Source: Streptomyces sp. CBMA29 | GTDB lineage: Bacteria > Actinomycetota > Actinomycetes > Streptomycetales > Streptomycetaceae | Assembly (NCBI RefSeq): GCF_014596445.1 | Contig: NZ_MECL01000111.1 | Coordinates: forward strand, 18,234-82,233 | Direction: 5' to 3' | Length of the DNA: 64,000 nt | Part shown: positions 45,481 to 53,987 of the stretch, one piece after another | How the letters are laid out: the number at the start of each line of letters is the position of its first letter | Position numbering within the stretch: the stretch's first letter is position 1 | Notes under the pieces: model-generated | What the model was told of the DNA's origin: nothing | Seen by the model: only the letters and a program-made list of their open reading frames with translations | Databases searched by the model: none | Made by a program: the position numbers and the translations under genes

Positions 45481-47687
45481 GCAACATCCCGGAGACCGGG
45501 CGTACCTCCCGGGTCACGATCCGCCTCGTCATCCTCCAGATCCTCGTGGTGTCCCTGCTGCTCACGCTCGGCGGACGCCTGTGGTACCTCCAGATCCGCA
45601 ACGGCCAGGAGTACGACCAGAAGGCCGCGAACAACCACATCCAGCAGGTCGTCACCCCGGCCGTCCGCGGCTCGATCCTCGACGACCGCGGTGTGCCGCT
45701 CGCCGACAACCAGACGCGCCTGGTGGTCTCCGCCTCCCGTACCGACCTGCTCAAGCAGCGCGACGACGGCCTGGCCGTACTGACCCGGCTCGCCGGTGTC
45801 CTCGGGCTGACCCCCAAGGAGGTCACCGACAAGGTGCGGCTGTGCGACGCGAAGACGCCCAAGCCGTGCTGGAACGGGTCGCCGTACCAGCCGATCCCGA
45901 TCACCGACGAGGCCACCACCCAGCAGGCGCTCCAGATCATGGAGCGGCGCGAGGACTTCCCCGGCGTCACCGCCGAGCCCACCGCCGTACGCCGCTACCC
46001 CGGTCCCTCCAAGGCGAACACCGCGCAGGTGCTCGGCTATCTGTCGCCGGTCACCGACGCGGAGCTGACCGCCTCGGAGAAGACCGACGCGCCGCTCCAG
46101 CGCTCCGACCAGATCGGCCGCTCGGGCCTGGAGAGCGTCTACGACGCGCAGTTGCGCGGCAAGGCGGGCGTGACCCGCTACGAGGTCGACAACCTCGGCC
46201 GGGTGATCGGCAAGGCGGGCGACACCCCGGCGCAGCCCGGCGCGAACCTGGTGACCAGCATCGACTCCAAGGTCCAGGCGCTCACCGAGAAGGAACTCGC
46301 GCAGGCCATGGCCGACGCGCGCAAGACGTACGACAGCATCACCCACCAGAACTACAAGGCCGACTCCGGCGCCGCCGTCGTCCTGGACAACAACACCGGC
46401 CAGGTCATCGCCATGGCCAGCGCCCCCACCTACGACCCCAACGAGTGGGTCGGCGGGATCTCCGCCAAGGACTACAAGGCGCTCAACGACACCAAGTCCA
46501 ACTTCCCGCTGCTCAACCGCGCCACGCAGGGCCAGTCGGCGCCCGGCTCCACCTTCAAGGTGGTGTCCACCTCGGCGGCCGTCAACGCCGGTTACGACAT
46601 CAACGGCGGCTACCCCTGCACCTCGTCGATGACCATCGGCAACCAGGTCTTCAAGAACTTCGAGAACGAGAGCTTCGGCGACATCTCGCTCGGCCGCGCC
46701 CTGGAGGTCTCCTGCGACACCGTGTTCTACGGCATCGCGTACGACCAGTGGCAGAAGGACGGCGGCACCGACCCCAAGCACGCCAAGGACTGGTTCTACA
46801 AGACCGCCCACCAGTTCGGCCTCGGCGCCAAGACCGGCATCGACCTGCCGGGCGAGGTCACCGGCCGCGTCCCCGACCGTCAGTGGAAGCAGAGCTACTA
46901 CGACGCGATGAAGGACTACTGGTGCAAGCTCAAGAAGACCAGTAAGAAGAACGACCTGGCCACCGCCATCGCCCGGGAGAACTGCACCGACGGTTACGTG
47001 CTGCGCGCCGGTGACTCCGTCAACTACGCGATCGGCCAGGGCGACACGCTCGTCACGCCGATCCAGATGGCCCGGATCTACGGGGCGCTCGCCAACGGCG
47101 GCACGCTGTACCAGCCGACCATAGGGAAGGCCGTGGTCAGCGCGGACGGCAAGACCGTCACGCCGATCAAGCCGAAGGTGGCGGGCAAGCTGCCCGACTC
47201 CAAGTCGACGCTGAAGTACATCAACAAGGCCACCGCGGGCGTCGTCACGGACGGTACGGCCAACTGGAAGTTCGCCGGCTGGCCGCAGGACAAGATCACG
47301 CTGCACGCCAAGACCGGTACCGCCGAGGTCTCCGGCAAGCAGACGACCTCGTGGCTGACCACGTACACCAAGGACTACACGATCGTGATGACGATCTCGC
47401 AGGCCGGTACCGGCTCCGGCGCCTCGGGCACCGCGGTCCGCCGGATCTACGAGGCGATGTACGGCATCGAGAAGGACGGCCCGAAGATCGACCCGGGCAA
47501 GGGCATCATGCCCACGCCGGTCGCCGCGCTGCCGAAGATCTCCGGTGACGGCGTCGTCGTGCCCGCCTCCTCCACCACCTTGATGCCGTCGCAGCACGGC
47601 ACGCCGGGCGACCCGGGCCCGGTGCTCGCGGCCCTCACCCCGACCCGTACCGAGAAGCTGCTGCACGGCAGGAAATCCTGGTCATGA
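45477..47687 (+). CDS. mrdA: Penicillin-binding protein 2 (class B transpeptidase)
   Basis: The 736-residue peptidoglycan DD-transpeptidase acts as partner of RodA. After one N-terminal membrane helix (VILQILVVSLLLTLGGRLWY) comes the PBP dimerisation domain (GSILDDRGVPLADNQ), then the penicillin-binding domain with Ser358-Thr-Phe-Lys361, Ser412-Cys-Asp in place of the usual SxN, and Lys612-Thr-Gly-Thr. A segment with extra cysteines (DYWCKLKKTSKKNDL, ARENCTDGY) between the second and third motifs may form a disulfide. GTG 45477 overlaps the mreD stop. Confidence 0.96.
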   Translation: MSNIPETGRTSRVTIRLVILQILVVSLLLTLGGRLWYLQIRNGQEYDQKAANNHIQQVVTPAVRGSILDDRGVPLADNQTRLVVSASRTDLLKQRDDGLAVLTRLAGVLGLTPKEVTDKVRLCDAKTPKPCWNGSPYQPIPITDEATTQQALQIMERREDFPGVTAEPTAVRRYPGPSKANTAQVLGYLSPVTDAELTASEKTDAPLQRSDQIGRSGLESVYDAQLRGKAGVTRYEVDNLGRVIGKAGDTPAQPGANLVTSIDSKVQALTEKELAQAMADARKTYDSITHQNYKADSGAAVVLDNNTGQVIAMASAPTYDPNEWVGGISAKDYKALNDTKSNFPLLNRATQGQSAPGSTFKVVSTSAAVNAGYDINGGYPCTSSMTIGNQVFKNFENESFGDISLGRALEVSCDTVFYGIAYDQWQKDGGTDPKHAKDWFYKTAHQFGLGAKTGIDLPGEVTGRVPDRQWKQSYYDAMKDYWCKLKKTSKKNDLATAIARENCTDGYVLRAGDSVNYAIGQGDTLVTPIQMARIYGALANGGTLYQPTIGKAVVSADGKTVTPIKPKVAGKLPDSKSTLKYINKATAGVVTDGTANWKFAGWPQDKITLHAKTGTAEVSGKQTTSWLTTYTKDYTIVMTISQAGTGSGASGTAVRRIYEAMYGIEKDGPKIDPGKGIMPTPVAALPKISGDGVVVPASSTTLMPSQHGTPGDPGPVLAALTPTRTEKLLHGRKSWS

Positions 47688-48883
47688 GCGCCACCAACAG
47701 CTATTCGATCCGCCGCTTCACCCCCGAGCGGTCCACGCTGGGCAAGCTCTTGGCCCGCGACTCGATAGCGCGCCGGATGGATTGGGTGCTGCTCTTCGCG
47801 GCCCTCGCGCTGACCGCCATCGGCACGATGCTGGTGTACTCCGCGACCCGCAACCGCACCAATCTCACCCACGGCGACCAGTACTACTTCCTGATGCGGC
47901 ACCTGATGAACGCCGGGATCGGCGCGGGTCTCGCGATCGGTGTCGTCGTCATAGGGCACCGCAGGATGCGCGGCATCGTGCCGTTCTACTACGTGCTGGC
48001 GATCCTCGGCATCCTCGCGGTGCTCAGCCCGCTCGGCTCGACCGTCAACGGCGCGCACTCGTGGATCGTGATCGGCGGCGGCTTCTCGCTCCAGCCGTCG
48101 GAATTCGTGAAGGTCGCGATCATCCTCGGCATGGCGATGGTGCTGTCCGCGCGGGTGGACGCGGGCGACCGCGAGCATCCGGACCACAGGACCGTGCTCC
48201 AGTCGCTGGGCCTGGCCGCGCTGCCGATCCTGATCATCATGATGATGCCGGACCTCGGCTCGGTGATGGTGATGGCGGCGATCGTGCTCGGGGTGCTGCT
48301 CGCCTCCGGCGCGTCCAACCGCTGGGTGTTCGGCCTGATCGCCGCCGGGATCGGCGGCGCCCTCGCCGTCTGGCAGCTCGGCATCCTCGACAAGTACCAG
48401 ATCGACCGCTTCGCGGCCTTCGCCAACCCCGCCCTGGACCCGGCGGGCGTCGGCTACAACACCAGCCAGGCGCGGATCGCCATCGGCTCCGGCGGCCTGC
48501 TCGGCAAGGGCCTGTTCCACGGCAGCCAGACCACCGGGCAGTTCGTGCCCGAGCAGCAGACGGACTTCGTCTTCTCGGTCGCGGGCGAGGAGCTGGGTTT
48601 CCTCGGCGCCGCCCTGATCATCGCGCTGATCGGCCTCATCCTGTGGCGGGCCTGCGCCATCGCCCGCAATGCCACCGACCTGTACGGCACGATCGTCGCC
48701 GCCGGAATCGTCGCCTGGTTCGCCTTCCAGTCCTTCGAGAACATCGGCATGACGCTGGGCATCATGCCGGTCGCGGGTATCCCCTTGCCCTTTGTGTCCT
48801 ACGGCGGATCATCGATGTTCGCCAACTGTGTGGCCATAGGTCTGTTGCAGTCCGTACGGATGCAGCGGCCGATGTCGGCGTGA
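47684..48883 (+). CDS. rodA: Peptidoglycan glycosyltransferase RodA (SEDS family)
   Basis: A SEDS membrane glycosyltransferase, 399 residues with about ten helices. Conserved pieces include NGAHSWIVIGGGFSLQPSEF, the catalytic-Asp-containing MMMPDLGSVMVM region, EQQTDFVFSVAGEELGFLG and GIPLPFVSYGGSSM. Its ATG overlaps the PBP2 stop (ATGA), giving a coupled PBP2-RodA pair; in Streptomyces this gene is known as sfr and serves sporulation. It is the last gene of the mre cluster. Confidence 0.97.
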   Translation: MSATNSYSIRRFTPERSTLGKLLARDSIARRMDWVLLFAALALTAIGTMLVYSATRNRTNLTHGDQYYFLMRHLMNAGIGAGLAIGVVVIGHRRMRGIVPFYYVLAILGILAVLSPLGSTVNGAHSWIVIGGGFSLQPSEFVKVAIILGMAMVLSARVDAGDREHPDHRTVLQSLGLAALPILIIMMMPDLGSVMVMAAIVLGVLLASGASNRWVFGLIAAGIGGALAVWQLGILDKYQIDRFAAFANPALDPAGVGYNTSQARIAIGSGGLLGKGLFHGSQTTGQFVPEQQTDFVFSVAGEELGFLGAALIIALIGLILWRACAIARNATDLYGTIVAAGIVAWFAFQSFENIGMTLGIMPVAGIPLPFVSYGGSSMFANCVAIGLLQSVRMQRPMSA

Positions 48884-48892
48884 CGCGCGGTG

Positions 48893-48989
48893 CCGGCCGG
48901 TCGGAAGGGGTCCGGCCGGTCGGACGCGGGCCCGGCTGGTCGGAAGGGGGCTCCGCCGGTCGGAAGGGATCCGTCCCGGCCGGTCGGGC
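48893..48989. repeat. Degenerate tandem repeat after rodA
   Basis: The unit GGCCGGTCGGAAGGGG recurs about five times (near 48896, 48914, 48933, 48953 and 48978) at 18-25-bp spacing in the 143-bp gap between rodA and the CHAD gene. Nothing else is seen in this gap. Confidence 0.75.
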
Positions 48990-49026
48990 CATTGCTCGCG
49001 GGCGGGGTGCCCGGTTACCGTCGAGC

Positions 49027-50538
49027 ATGGGTCAGCGAGTGCGCGAGACCGAACGCAAGTACGAGGCCGGTGACGGCCCCGGCCGCCCCCTGACGCCTCC
49101 CGACCTCGAAGGACTGCCGTCCGTCGCCGGAATCCGGCGCCTGGACCCCGATCTCCTCGACGCCGTCTACTACGACACCGCCGACCTCGCGCTGGCCGCC
49201 CACCGCACCACGCTCCGCCGCCGTACCGGGGGCGAGGACGCGGGCTGGCACCTGAAAGTGCCCACCGGCGAGCCCGACACCCGCACCGAGGTCCGCGTCC
49301 CGCTGGGCGCCAGCGACAGCGCCCCGCCCGAGGAACTGCGCGCCGAGGTCGCCGCGCTCCTCAGGGGCCGCCCGCTGAACCCGGTGGTCCGGCTGCGCAC
49401 CACCCGGCACCGGACCCTGCTGCTGGACGAGGAGGGCGGCGCGCTCGCCGAGGTCGCCCACGACGAGGTCACGGCGTACGACGAGAGCGCCGGGTCGGAC
49501 GGCCCGCGCTGGACCGAGACCGAGGTGGAGCTGGTGCACGGCCCGCCCGCCCTGCTCGACGCCGTCGAGGAACGGCTGACGGCGGCGGGACAGCGCCGCT
49601 CGACCTCCCGCTCCAAGCTGGCCCGCGCGCTCGGCGACCGGCTCGCCGATCCGCCCGCGCCGCCCGGCACCCCCGCCACCGCGGGCGAGGTCGCCACCGG
49701 GTACCTGCGCGAACAGCTCACCGCGATCCTCGCGCTCGACCCGCTGGTGCGGCGCGACCAGGAGGACGCCGTGCACCGGATGCGGGTCGCCACCCGCAGG
49801 GCCCGCAGCGCCTTCAAGAGCTTCCGCAGGGAACTGGACCGCGGCGCCACCGACCCGCTGGGCGCGGAGCTGAAGTGGCTGGCCGCCGTCCTCGGCGCCG
49901 AACGCGACCGCGAGGTGCTCGCGGACCGCGTGGACGGGCTGCTCGCCGGCGCCGCCCCCGCGCTCGTCACCGCGGCCGTACGCGACCGGCTGCGGGGCCT
50001 GGCCGCCGACAGCCACGCGCGGTCCCGCGCGGCCCTGGTCCGGGTGCTGAACGGGACCCGCTACTTCACGCTCCTCGACCGCCTGGAGGCGCTGCTCGTG
50101 CTGCCGCCCTACCTGGTGTCGGCCGCCGCGCCCGCCCACGAGGCCGCCATCGCCGCCGTGGGCCGCGACCACCTGCGGCTGCGGCGGCAGATCCGGGCCG
50201 CGCTGGCCCTGCCGCCCGGCGACGACCGGGACATCGCGCTGCACGAGGCCCGCAAATCCGCCAAGCGAGCCCGCTACTGCGGCGAGGCCGCGCGGCCGGT
50301 GCTCGGCAAGCGGGCCGCCGCCCACACCGGCCGGATGAAGTCCGTCCAGCAGCTCCTCGGCGAGCACCAGGACAGCGTGATGTGCGGGGCGGCGCTCGGC
50401 CGTACCGCGCGGGAGGCGCGGGCGGCGGGGGAGCCCACCGAGGCGTACACGGCGCTGATCGCCGCCGAGCGGGCCAGAGCGGAGGCCGCGGAGGCGGAAC
50501 TGCCGGATGTCTGGCGGTCGGCGGACCGCGACATCTGA
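49027..50538 (+). CDS. CYTH and CHAD domain-containing protein
   Basis: The 503-residue protein has an N-terminal CYTH/triphosphate-tunnel domain (RETERKYEAG, WHLKVPTGEPDTRTEVRVPL, WTETEVELVHG). A C-terminal helical CHAD domain follows, with paired His/Arg-rich helices (EDAVHRMRVATRRARSAFKS, IALHEARKSAKRARYCGEAA). CYTH domains bind or hydrolyse triphosphates and CHAD domains bind polyphosphate, so a role with inorganic polyphosphate is likely. The ATG at 49027 is chosen; the frame is open far upstream but only as a shadow of rodA. Confidence 0.92.
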   Translation: MGQRVRETERKYEAGDGPGRPLTPPDLEGLPSVAGIRRLDPDLLDAVYYDTADLALAAHRTTLRRRTGGEDAGWHLKVPTGEPDTRTEVRVPLGASDSAPPEELRAEVAALLRGRPLNPVVRLRTTRHRTLLLDEEGGALAEVAHDEVTAYDESAGSDGPRWTETEVELVHGPPALLDAVEERLTAAGQRRSTSRSKLARALGDRLADPPAPPGTPATAGEVATGYLREQLTAILALDPLVRRDQEDAVHRMRVATRRARSAFKSFRRELDRGATDPLGAELKWLAAVLGAERDREVLADRVDGLLAGAAPALVTAAVRDRLRGLAADSHARSRAALVRVLNGTRYFTLLDRLEALLVLPPYLVSAAAPAHEAAIAAVGRDHLRLRRQIRAALALPPGDDRDIALHEARKSAKRARYCGEAARPVLGKRAAAHTGRMKSVQQLLGEHQDSVMCGAALGRTAREARAAGEPTEAYTALIAAERARAEAAEAELPDVWRSADRDI

Positions 50539-50631
50539 GCGGGACATCTGAGCGGGACCGGGTCCGGTGGGGCCGGGACATCTGAGCGGGACCGGGTGCG
50601 GTGGGGCCGGGACATCTGAGCGGGACCGGGC
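50531..50631. repeat. 34-bp tandem repeat seeded by the 3' end of the CHAD gene
   Basis: ACATCTGAGCGGG occurs at 50531, 50544, 50578 and 50612; the last three are spaced exactly 34 bp. The first copy contains the stop codon of the CHAD gene, so the array grew from the coding end outwards. It fills the gap to the TIGR03960 gene. Confidence 0.85.
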
Positions 50632-50704
50632 AGCCGTGAGACACGGGTACCCTTGAGGGTCACCCAGCCCCCACGCCGTCGGCCGGGGGAGTCCCAGCCG
50701 TCTG

Positions 50705-52681
50705 ATGAGAGTCGCCGAGATGCCTGTCGAGTCGGTCTTCCCGCGCCTGGAAGCACTTCTCCCGCACGTCCAGAAGCCGATCCAGTACGTCGGCGGCGAG
50801 CTGAACTCCACCGTCAAGGAGTGGGACAGCACCGACGTCCGCTGGGTGTTGATGTACCCGGACGCGTACGAGGTGGGCCTGCCCAACCAGGGCGTCATGA
50901 TCCTCTACGAGGTGCTCAACGAGCGCGAGGGCGTCCTGGCCGAGCGCACGTACAGCGTGTGGCCCGACCTGGAAGCGCTGATGCGCGAGCACGAGGTGCC
51001 GCAGTTCACGGTCGACGCGCACCGCCCGGTCCGCGCCTTCGACGTGTTCGGCCTCAGCTTCTCCACGGAGCTGGGCTACACCAACATGCTCACCGCGCTC
51101 GACCTGTCGGGCATCCCGCTGCTCGCCGCCGACCGCACCCTGGACGACCCGATCGTGCTGGCGGGCGGGCACGCGGCGTTCAACCCCGAGCCGATCGCCG
51201 ACTTCATCGACGCGGCCGTCATCGGCGACGGCGAGCAGGCCGTCCTGGAGATGACCGGGGTCATCCGCGCGTGGAAGGCCGAGGGCCGTCCCGGCGGCCG
51301 GGACGAGGTGCTGCTGCGGCTGGCGAGGACCGGCGGGGTGTACGTGCCGCGCTTCTACGACGTGGAGTATCTGGCCGACGGCCGGATCTCCCGCGTCGTG
51401 CCCAACCGCAGCGGCGTGCCGTGGCGGGTGTCCAAGCACACCGTGATGGACCTCGACGAGTGGCCGTACCCCAAGCAGCCGCTGGTGCCGCTGGCCGAGA
51501 CCGTGCACGAGCGGATGTCGGTGGAGATCTTCCGCGGCTGCACCCGCGGCTGCCGCTTCTGCCAGGCGGGCATGATCACCCGCCCGGTGCGCGAGCGGTC
51601 CATCACCGGGATCGGCGAGATGGTCGAGAAGGGCCTGAAGGCCACCGGCTTCGAGGAGGTCGGCCTGCTCTCGCTGTCCTCCGCCGACCACACCGAGATC
51701 GCCGAGGTCGCCAAGGGCCTCGCCGACCGGTACGAGGAGGACAAGATCGGCCTGTCCCTCCCGTCCACCCGTGTTGACGCCTTCAACATCGACCTGGCCA
51801 ACGAGCTGACCCGCAACGGCCGCCGCTCAGGTCTGACCTTCGCCCCCGAGGGCGGCTCGGAGCGCATCCGCAAGGTCATCAACAAGATGGTCTCGGAAGA
51901 GGACCTGATCCGTACCGTCGCCACCGCCTACGGCAACGGCTGGCGGCAGGTGAAGCTCTACTTCATGTGCGGGCTGCCCACCGAGACCGACGAGGACGTC
52001 CTCCAGATCGCCGACATGGCGAAGAAGGTCATCGCCAAGGGCCGCGAGGTCACCGGGCAGAACGACATCCGCTGCACGGTCTCCATCGGCGGGTTCGTGC
52101 CCAAGCCCCACACCCCCTTCCAGTGGGCCCCGCAGCTCGGCGTGGAGGAGACCGACGCCCGGCTGGAGAAGCTGCGCGACGCGATCCGCGGCGACAAGAA
52201 GTACGGCCGCAACATCGGCTTCCGCTACCACGACGGCAAGCCCGGCATCATCGAGGGCCTGCTCTCCCGCGGCGACCGCCGCGTCTCCGCCGTCATCCGC
52301 GCCGTCTACGAGGACGGCGGCCGCTTCGACGGCTGGCGCGAGCACTTCTCCTACGACCGCTGGCTGCGCGCCGCCGAGACCGAACTGCCCGCCTTCGGCG
52401 TCGACCTGTCCTGGTACACCACCCGCGAGCGCACCGCCGAGGAAGTCCTCCCCTGGGACCACCTCGACTCCGGCCTCGACAAGGACTGGCTCTGGGAGGA
52501 CTGGCAGGACGCCCTGGACGAGACCGAGGTCGACGACTGCCGCTGGACCCCCTGCTTCGACTGCGGCGTCTGCCCCCAGATGGACACCCACATCCAAGTC
52601 GGCCCCACGGGCCAGAAACTGCTGCCGCTGGCAGTCAAGAACGCAGGTCCGACGCCTGCGGCGAGCGGTCACACGCACTGA
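50705..52681 (+). CDS. TIGR03960-family B12-binding/radical SAM protein
   Basis: The 658-residue protein has an N-terminal B12-binding-like Rossmann domain (VLMYPDAYEVGLPNQGVMIL, FGLSFSTELGYTN). A radical SAM barrel follows with the 4Fe-4S motif FRGCTRGCRFCQAG and SLPSTRVDAFNIDLANEL. C-terminal Cys-rich segments (CRWTPCFDCGVCPQMD) suggest an extra metal site. The family is widespread and genetically linked to TIGR03936 (DUF2344), sometimes fused, and to RNase E/G; the reaction is unassigned as far as I know. Here its usual partner is 10 kb away at 62849-63673, beyond the accessory island. Confidence 0.93.
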   Translation: MRVAEMPVESVFPRLEALLPHVQKPIQYVGGELNSTVKEWDSTDVRWVLMYPDAYEVGLPNQGVMILYEVLNEREGVLAERTYSVWPDLEALMREHEVPQFTVDAHRPVRAFDVFGLSFSTELGYTNMLTALDLSGIPLLAADRTLDDPIVLAGGHAAFNPEPIADFIDAAVIGDGEQAVLEMTGVIRAWKAEGRPGGRDEVLLRLARTGGVYVPRFYDVEYLADGRISRVVPNRSGVPWRVSKHTVMDLDEWPYPKQPLVPLAETVHERMSVEIFRGCTRGCRFCQAGMITRPVRERSITGIGEMVEKGLKATGFEEVGLLSLSSADHTEIAEVAKGLADRYEEDKIGLSLPSTRVDAFNIDLANELTRNGRRSGLTFAPEGGSERIRKVINKMVSEEDLIRTVATAYGNGWRQVKLYFMCGLPTETDEDVLQIADMAKKVIAKGREVTGQNDIRCTVSIGGFVPKPHTPFQWAPQLGVEETDARLEKLRDAIRGDKKYGRNIGFRYHDGKPGIIEGLLSRGDRRVSAVIRAVYEDGGRFDGWREHFSYDRWLRAAETELPAFGVDLSWYTTRERTAEEVLPWDHLDSGLDKDWLWEDWQDALDETEVDDCRWTPCFDCGVCPQMDTHIQVGPTGQKLLPLAVKNAGPTPAASGHTH

Positions 52682-52963
52682 GATGAGCGACGCCCTGAGC
52701 AAGATCGCCGACCTACGCGGCGACATGACGGACGCCGAGGCGACCGAGGTTTGGTCTTGTTTCGGCGTCTCGACCTCAGTGAGGGCAGAACCGCGGTCTA
52801 CGCTCACGACACCTCTGCCTGGTCCGCGCCTGGAGGGCACGGCTGGTCGAGTCAAGAGCAGTATCGAGTGGGTGTGACTCCAGCAGTCACGCGCTTCCAG
52901 AGATGGCGATCGACGCGGTATCCGCGTGCCGTCTTCGCTGTCAGGGAGCGGCCGGAAGTGTGT
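52682..52963. other. Junction region with short, probably decayed reading frames
   Basis: A frame starting at ATG 52683, directly at the TIGR03960 stop, reads MSDALSKIADLRGDMTDAEA and then loses protein-like character before ending at 52877. A second frame continues with AVYAHDTSAWSAPGGHG. This may be the 5' remnant of a gene cut by the insertion of the neighbouring cluster. From about 52800 onward the GC content drops visibly. No terminator hairpin was identified with confidence. Confidence 0.35.
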
Positions 52964-53839
52964 TCAACGGGCTGTGGTGGTGACGACGAAGCCGAGGGAA
53001 GTCAGTCCTTCGGCCTGGCAGAGGCTGTCTGAAGCTCCGCCGACTTCGGTTTGAAGCAGTTGGTACGCGGCTCCGTTCTCTTGACCCCACCGCATGGCGG
53101 CGCGCCAGAGCGCCCGCCCGAACCCATGGCCGCGGTGCTCCGTGCGGACTCCGAAGTATTGGGGCATGAGCTGAGTTCGGCCGATTGCGTCGGGCCTGAT
53201 CTCCATGGGTCCGATGGCTCCTGCCACCTGGCCACCCGTCGTGGCGACGAGTACGGGGCCGACTGCGTTGGCTTGCATCCGTGTGTAGAGGAAGGCGAAT
53301 CCATCGTTCGCCATTTCCTCTGAGAAGCTGGCGAAGTCTTCGCGTAGGTCGAGGGACAAGTCGGCGAAGGTGCTGAGGGGGCGCGCAGGGGGTGGGCAGG
53401 CGCCGGAGGAGAAGTCCTTGAGCTGAATCCTGACGCCTTGGGCGAAGCGGCTGGCGTACTCGGGGCCGAGGAAGCGCACGATTCGCGCTCGGCTCGCTCC
53501 GTGGTCCGCGGCGAGTTTCTGGGCCAGTTCGGCGGCGGCGATGTGGCTGCCGGGCTCGACTCCGTAGGCGTAGACCTTGATGGTTCCGGCCCCGCGCGCA
53601 AGGTGGGTGGGGATCAGCGTTTCCCCGGGGCGGTGGACGACAGCGTCGGTCAGGACGCTCTCATCCTTGGTGCCGGACCACCGGAGGTCCTTGTCGTACG
53701 GAAGGAAGCGCCTGCTTCCAGCGGCCCTCAGTGTGTCGGCGAACAGGTCATCGGTCAGGACGGACGGGTGTACCGGGCCGATGGTGGGGACGTAGGGGGC
53801 CGTTACCACTGGGCGGAGCCAGTCCCAACGGAAGCGCAT
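52964..53839 (-). CDS. GNAT-domain protein, last gene of the putative RiPP operon
   Basis: The 291-residue protein is counted from ATG 53839 (MRFRWDWLRPVVTAP). Residues 1 to about 150 form an unrecognised domain (FLPYDKDLRWSGTKDES, PTHLARGAGTIKVYAYGVEP, FAQGVRIQLKDFSSG). The C-terminal half is a GNAT acetyltransferase with the acetyl-CoA loop YFGVRTEHRGHGFGRALWRA and ETEVGG-like strand residues (LLQTEVGGASDSL). Its start overlaps the end of the upstream peptide gene by 37 bp, so translation is coupled; in-frame GTGs at 53863 and 53809 are alternatives. Base composition is less GC-rich than the core genes. It may acetylate the modified peptide or give self-protection (inference). Confidence 0.75.
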   Translation of the reverse strand: MRFRWDWLRPVVTAPYVPTIGPVHPSVLTDDLFADTLRAAGSRRFLPYDKDLRWSGTKDESVLTDAVVHRPGETLIPTHLARGAGTIKVYAYGVEPGSHIAAAELAQKLAADHGASRARIVRFLGPEYASRFAQGVRIQLKDFSSGACPPPARPLSTFADLSLDLREDFASFSEEMANDGFAFLYTRMQANAVGPVLVATTGGQVAGAIGPMEIRPDAIGRTQLMPQYFGVRTEHRGHGFGRALWRAAMRWGQENGAAYQLLQTEVGGASDSLCQAEGLTSLGFVVTTTAR

Positions 53840-53952
53840 GGGTCGCCCGCGTTGCAGGAGCACTTCACGGAGTCCATCACGTCGTCCATGTCGGCGACGG
53901 GGACCACCACGGGGGTTGCAACGGTGGTGTCGGACTCCTCGGGGCGGATCAC
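53803..53952 (-). CDS. Putative RiPP precursor peptide (49 residues, Cys-rich C-terminus)
   Basis: A short open frame lies between the radical SAM gene and the GNAT gene. From GTG 53952 it encodes 49 residues. The leader-like part is acidic and aliphatic: an IRPEESD start, a PVVVPV run and DMDDVMDSVK. The end is CSCNAGDPCASVGTGSAQW with cysteines at 31, 33 and 39. It begins 13 bases after an 8-codon frame (ATG 53991) that overlaps the radical SAM stop as ATGA. No strong ribosome binding site precedes the GTG, so coupling or an internal start (ATG 53889) is possible. Precursors of radical SAM/SPASM maturases typically have this size, place and Cys-containing core. Confidence 0.6.
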   Translation of the reverse strand: MIRPEESDTTVATPVVVPVADMDDVMDSVKCSCNAGDPCASVGTGSAQW

Positions 53953-53987
53953 GGGCGGCCTGGGTCAGATCTCTACGGCGACTGCGG

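Noticed and set aside
50531..50631. Regular direct repeats as a possible CRISPR array
   Set aside because: Units are contiguous with no unique spacers, and no cas genes are in the window.
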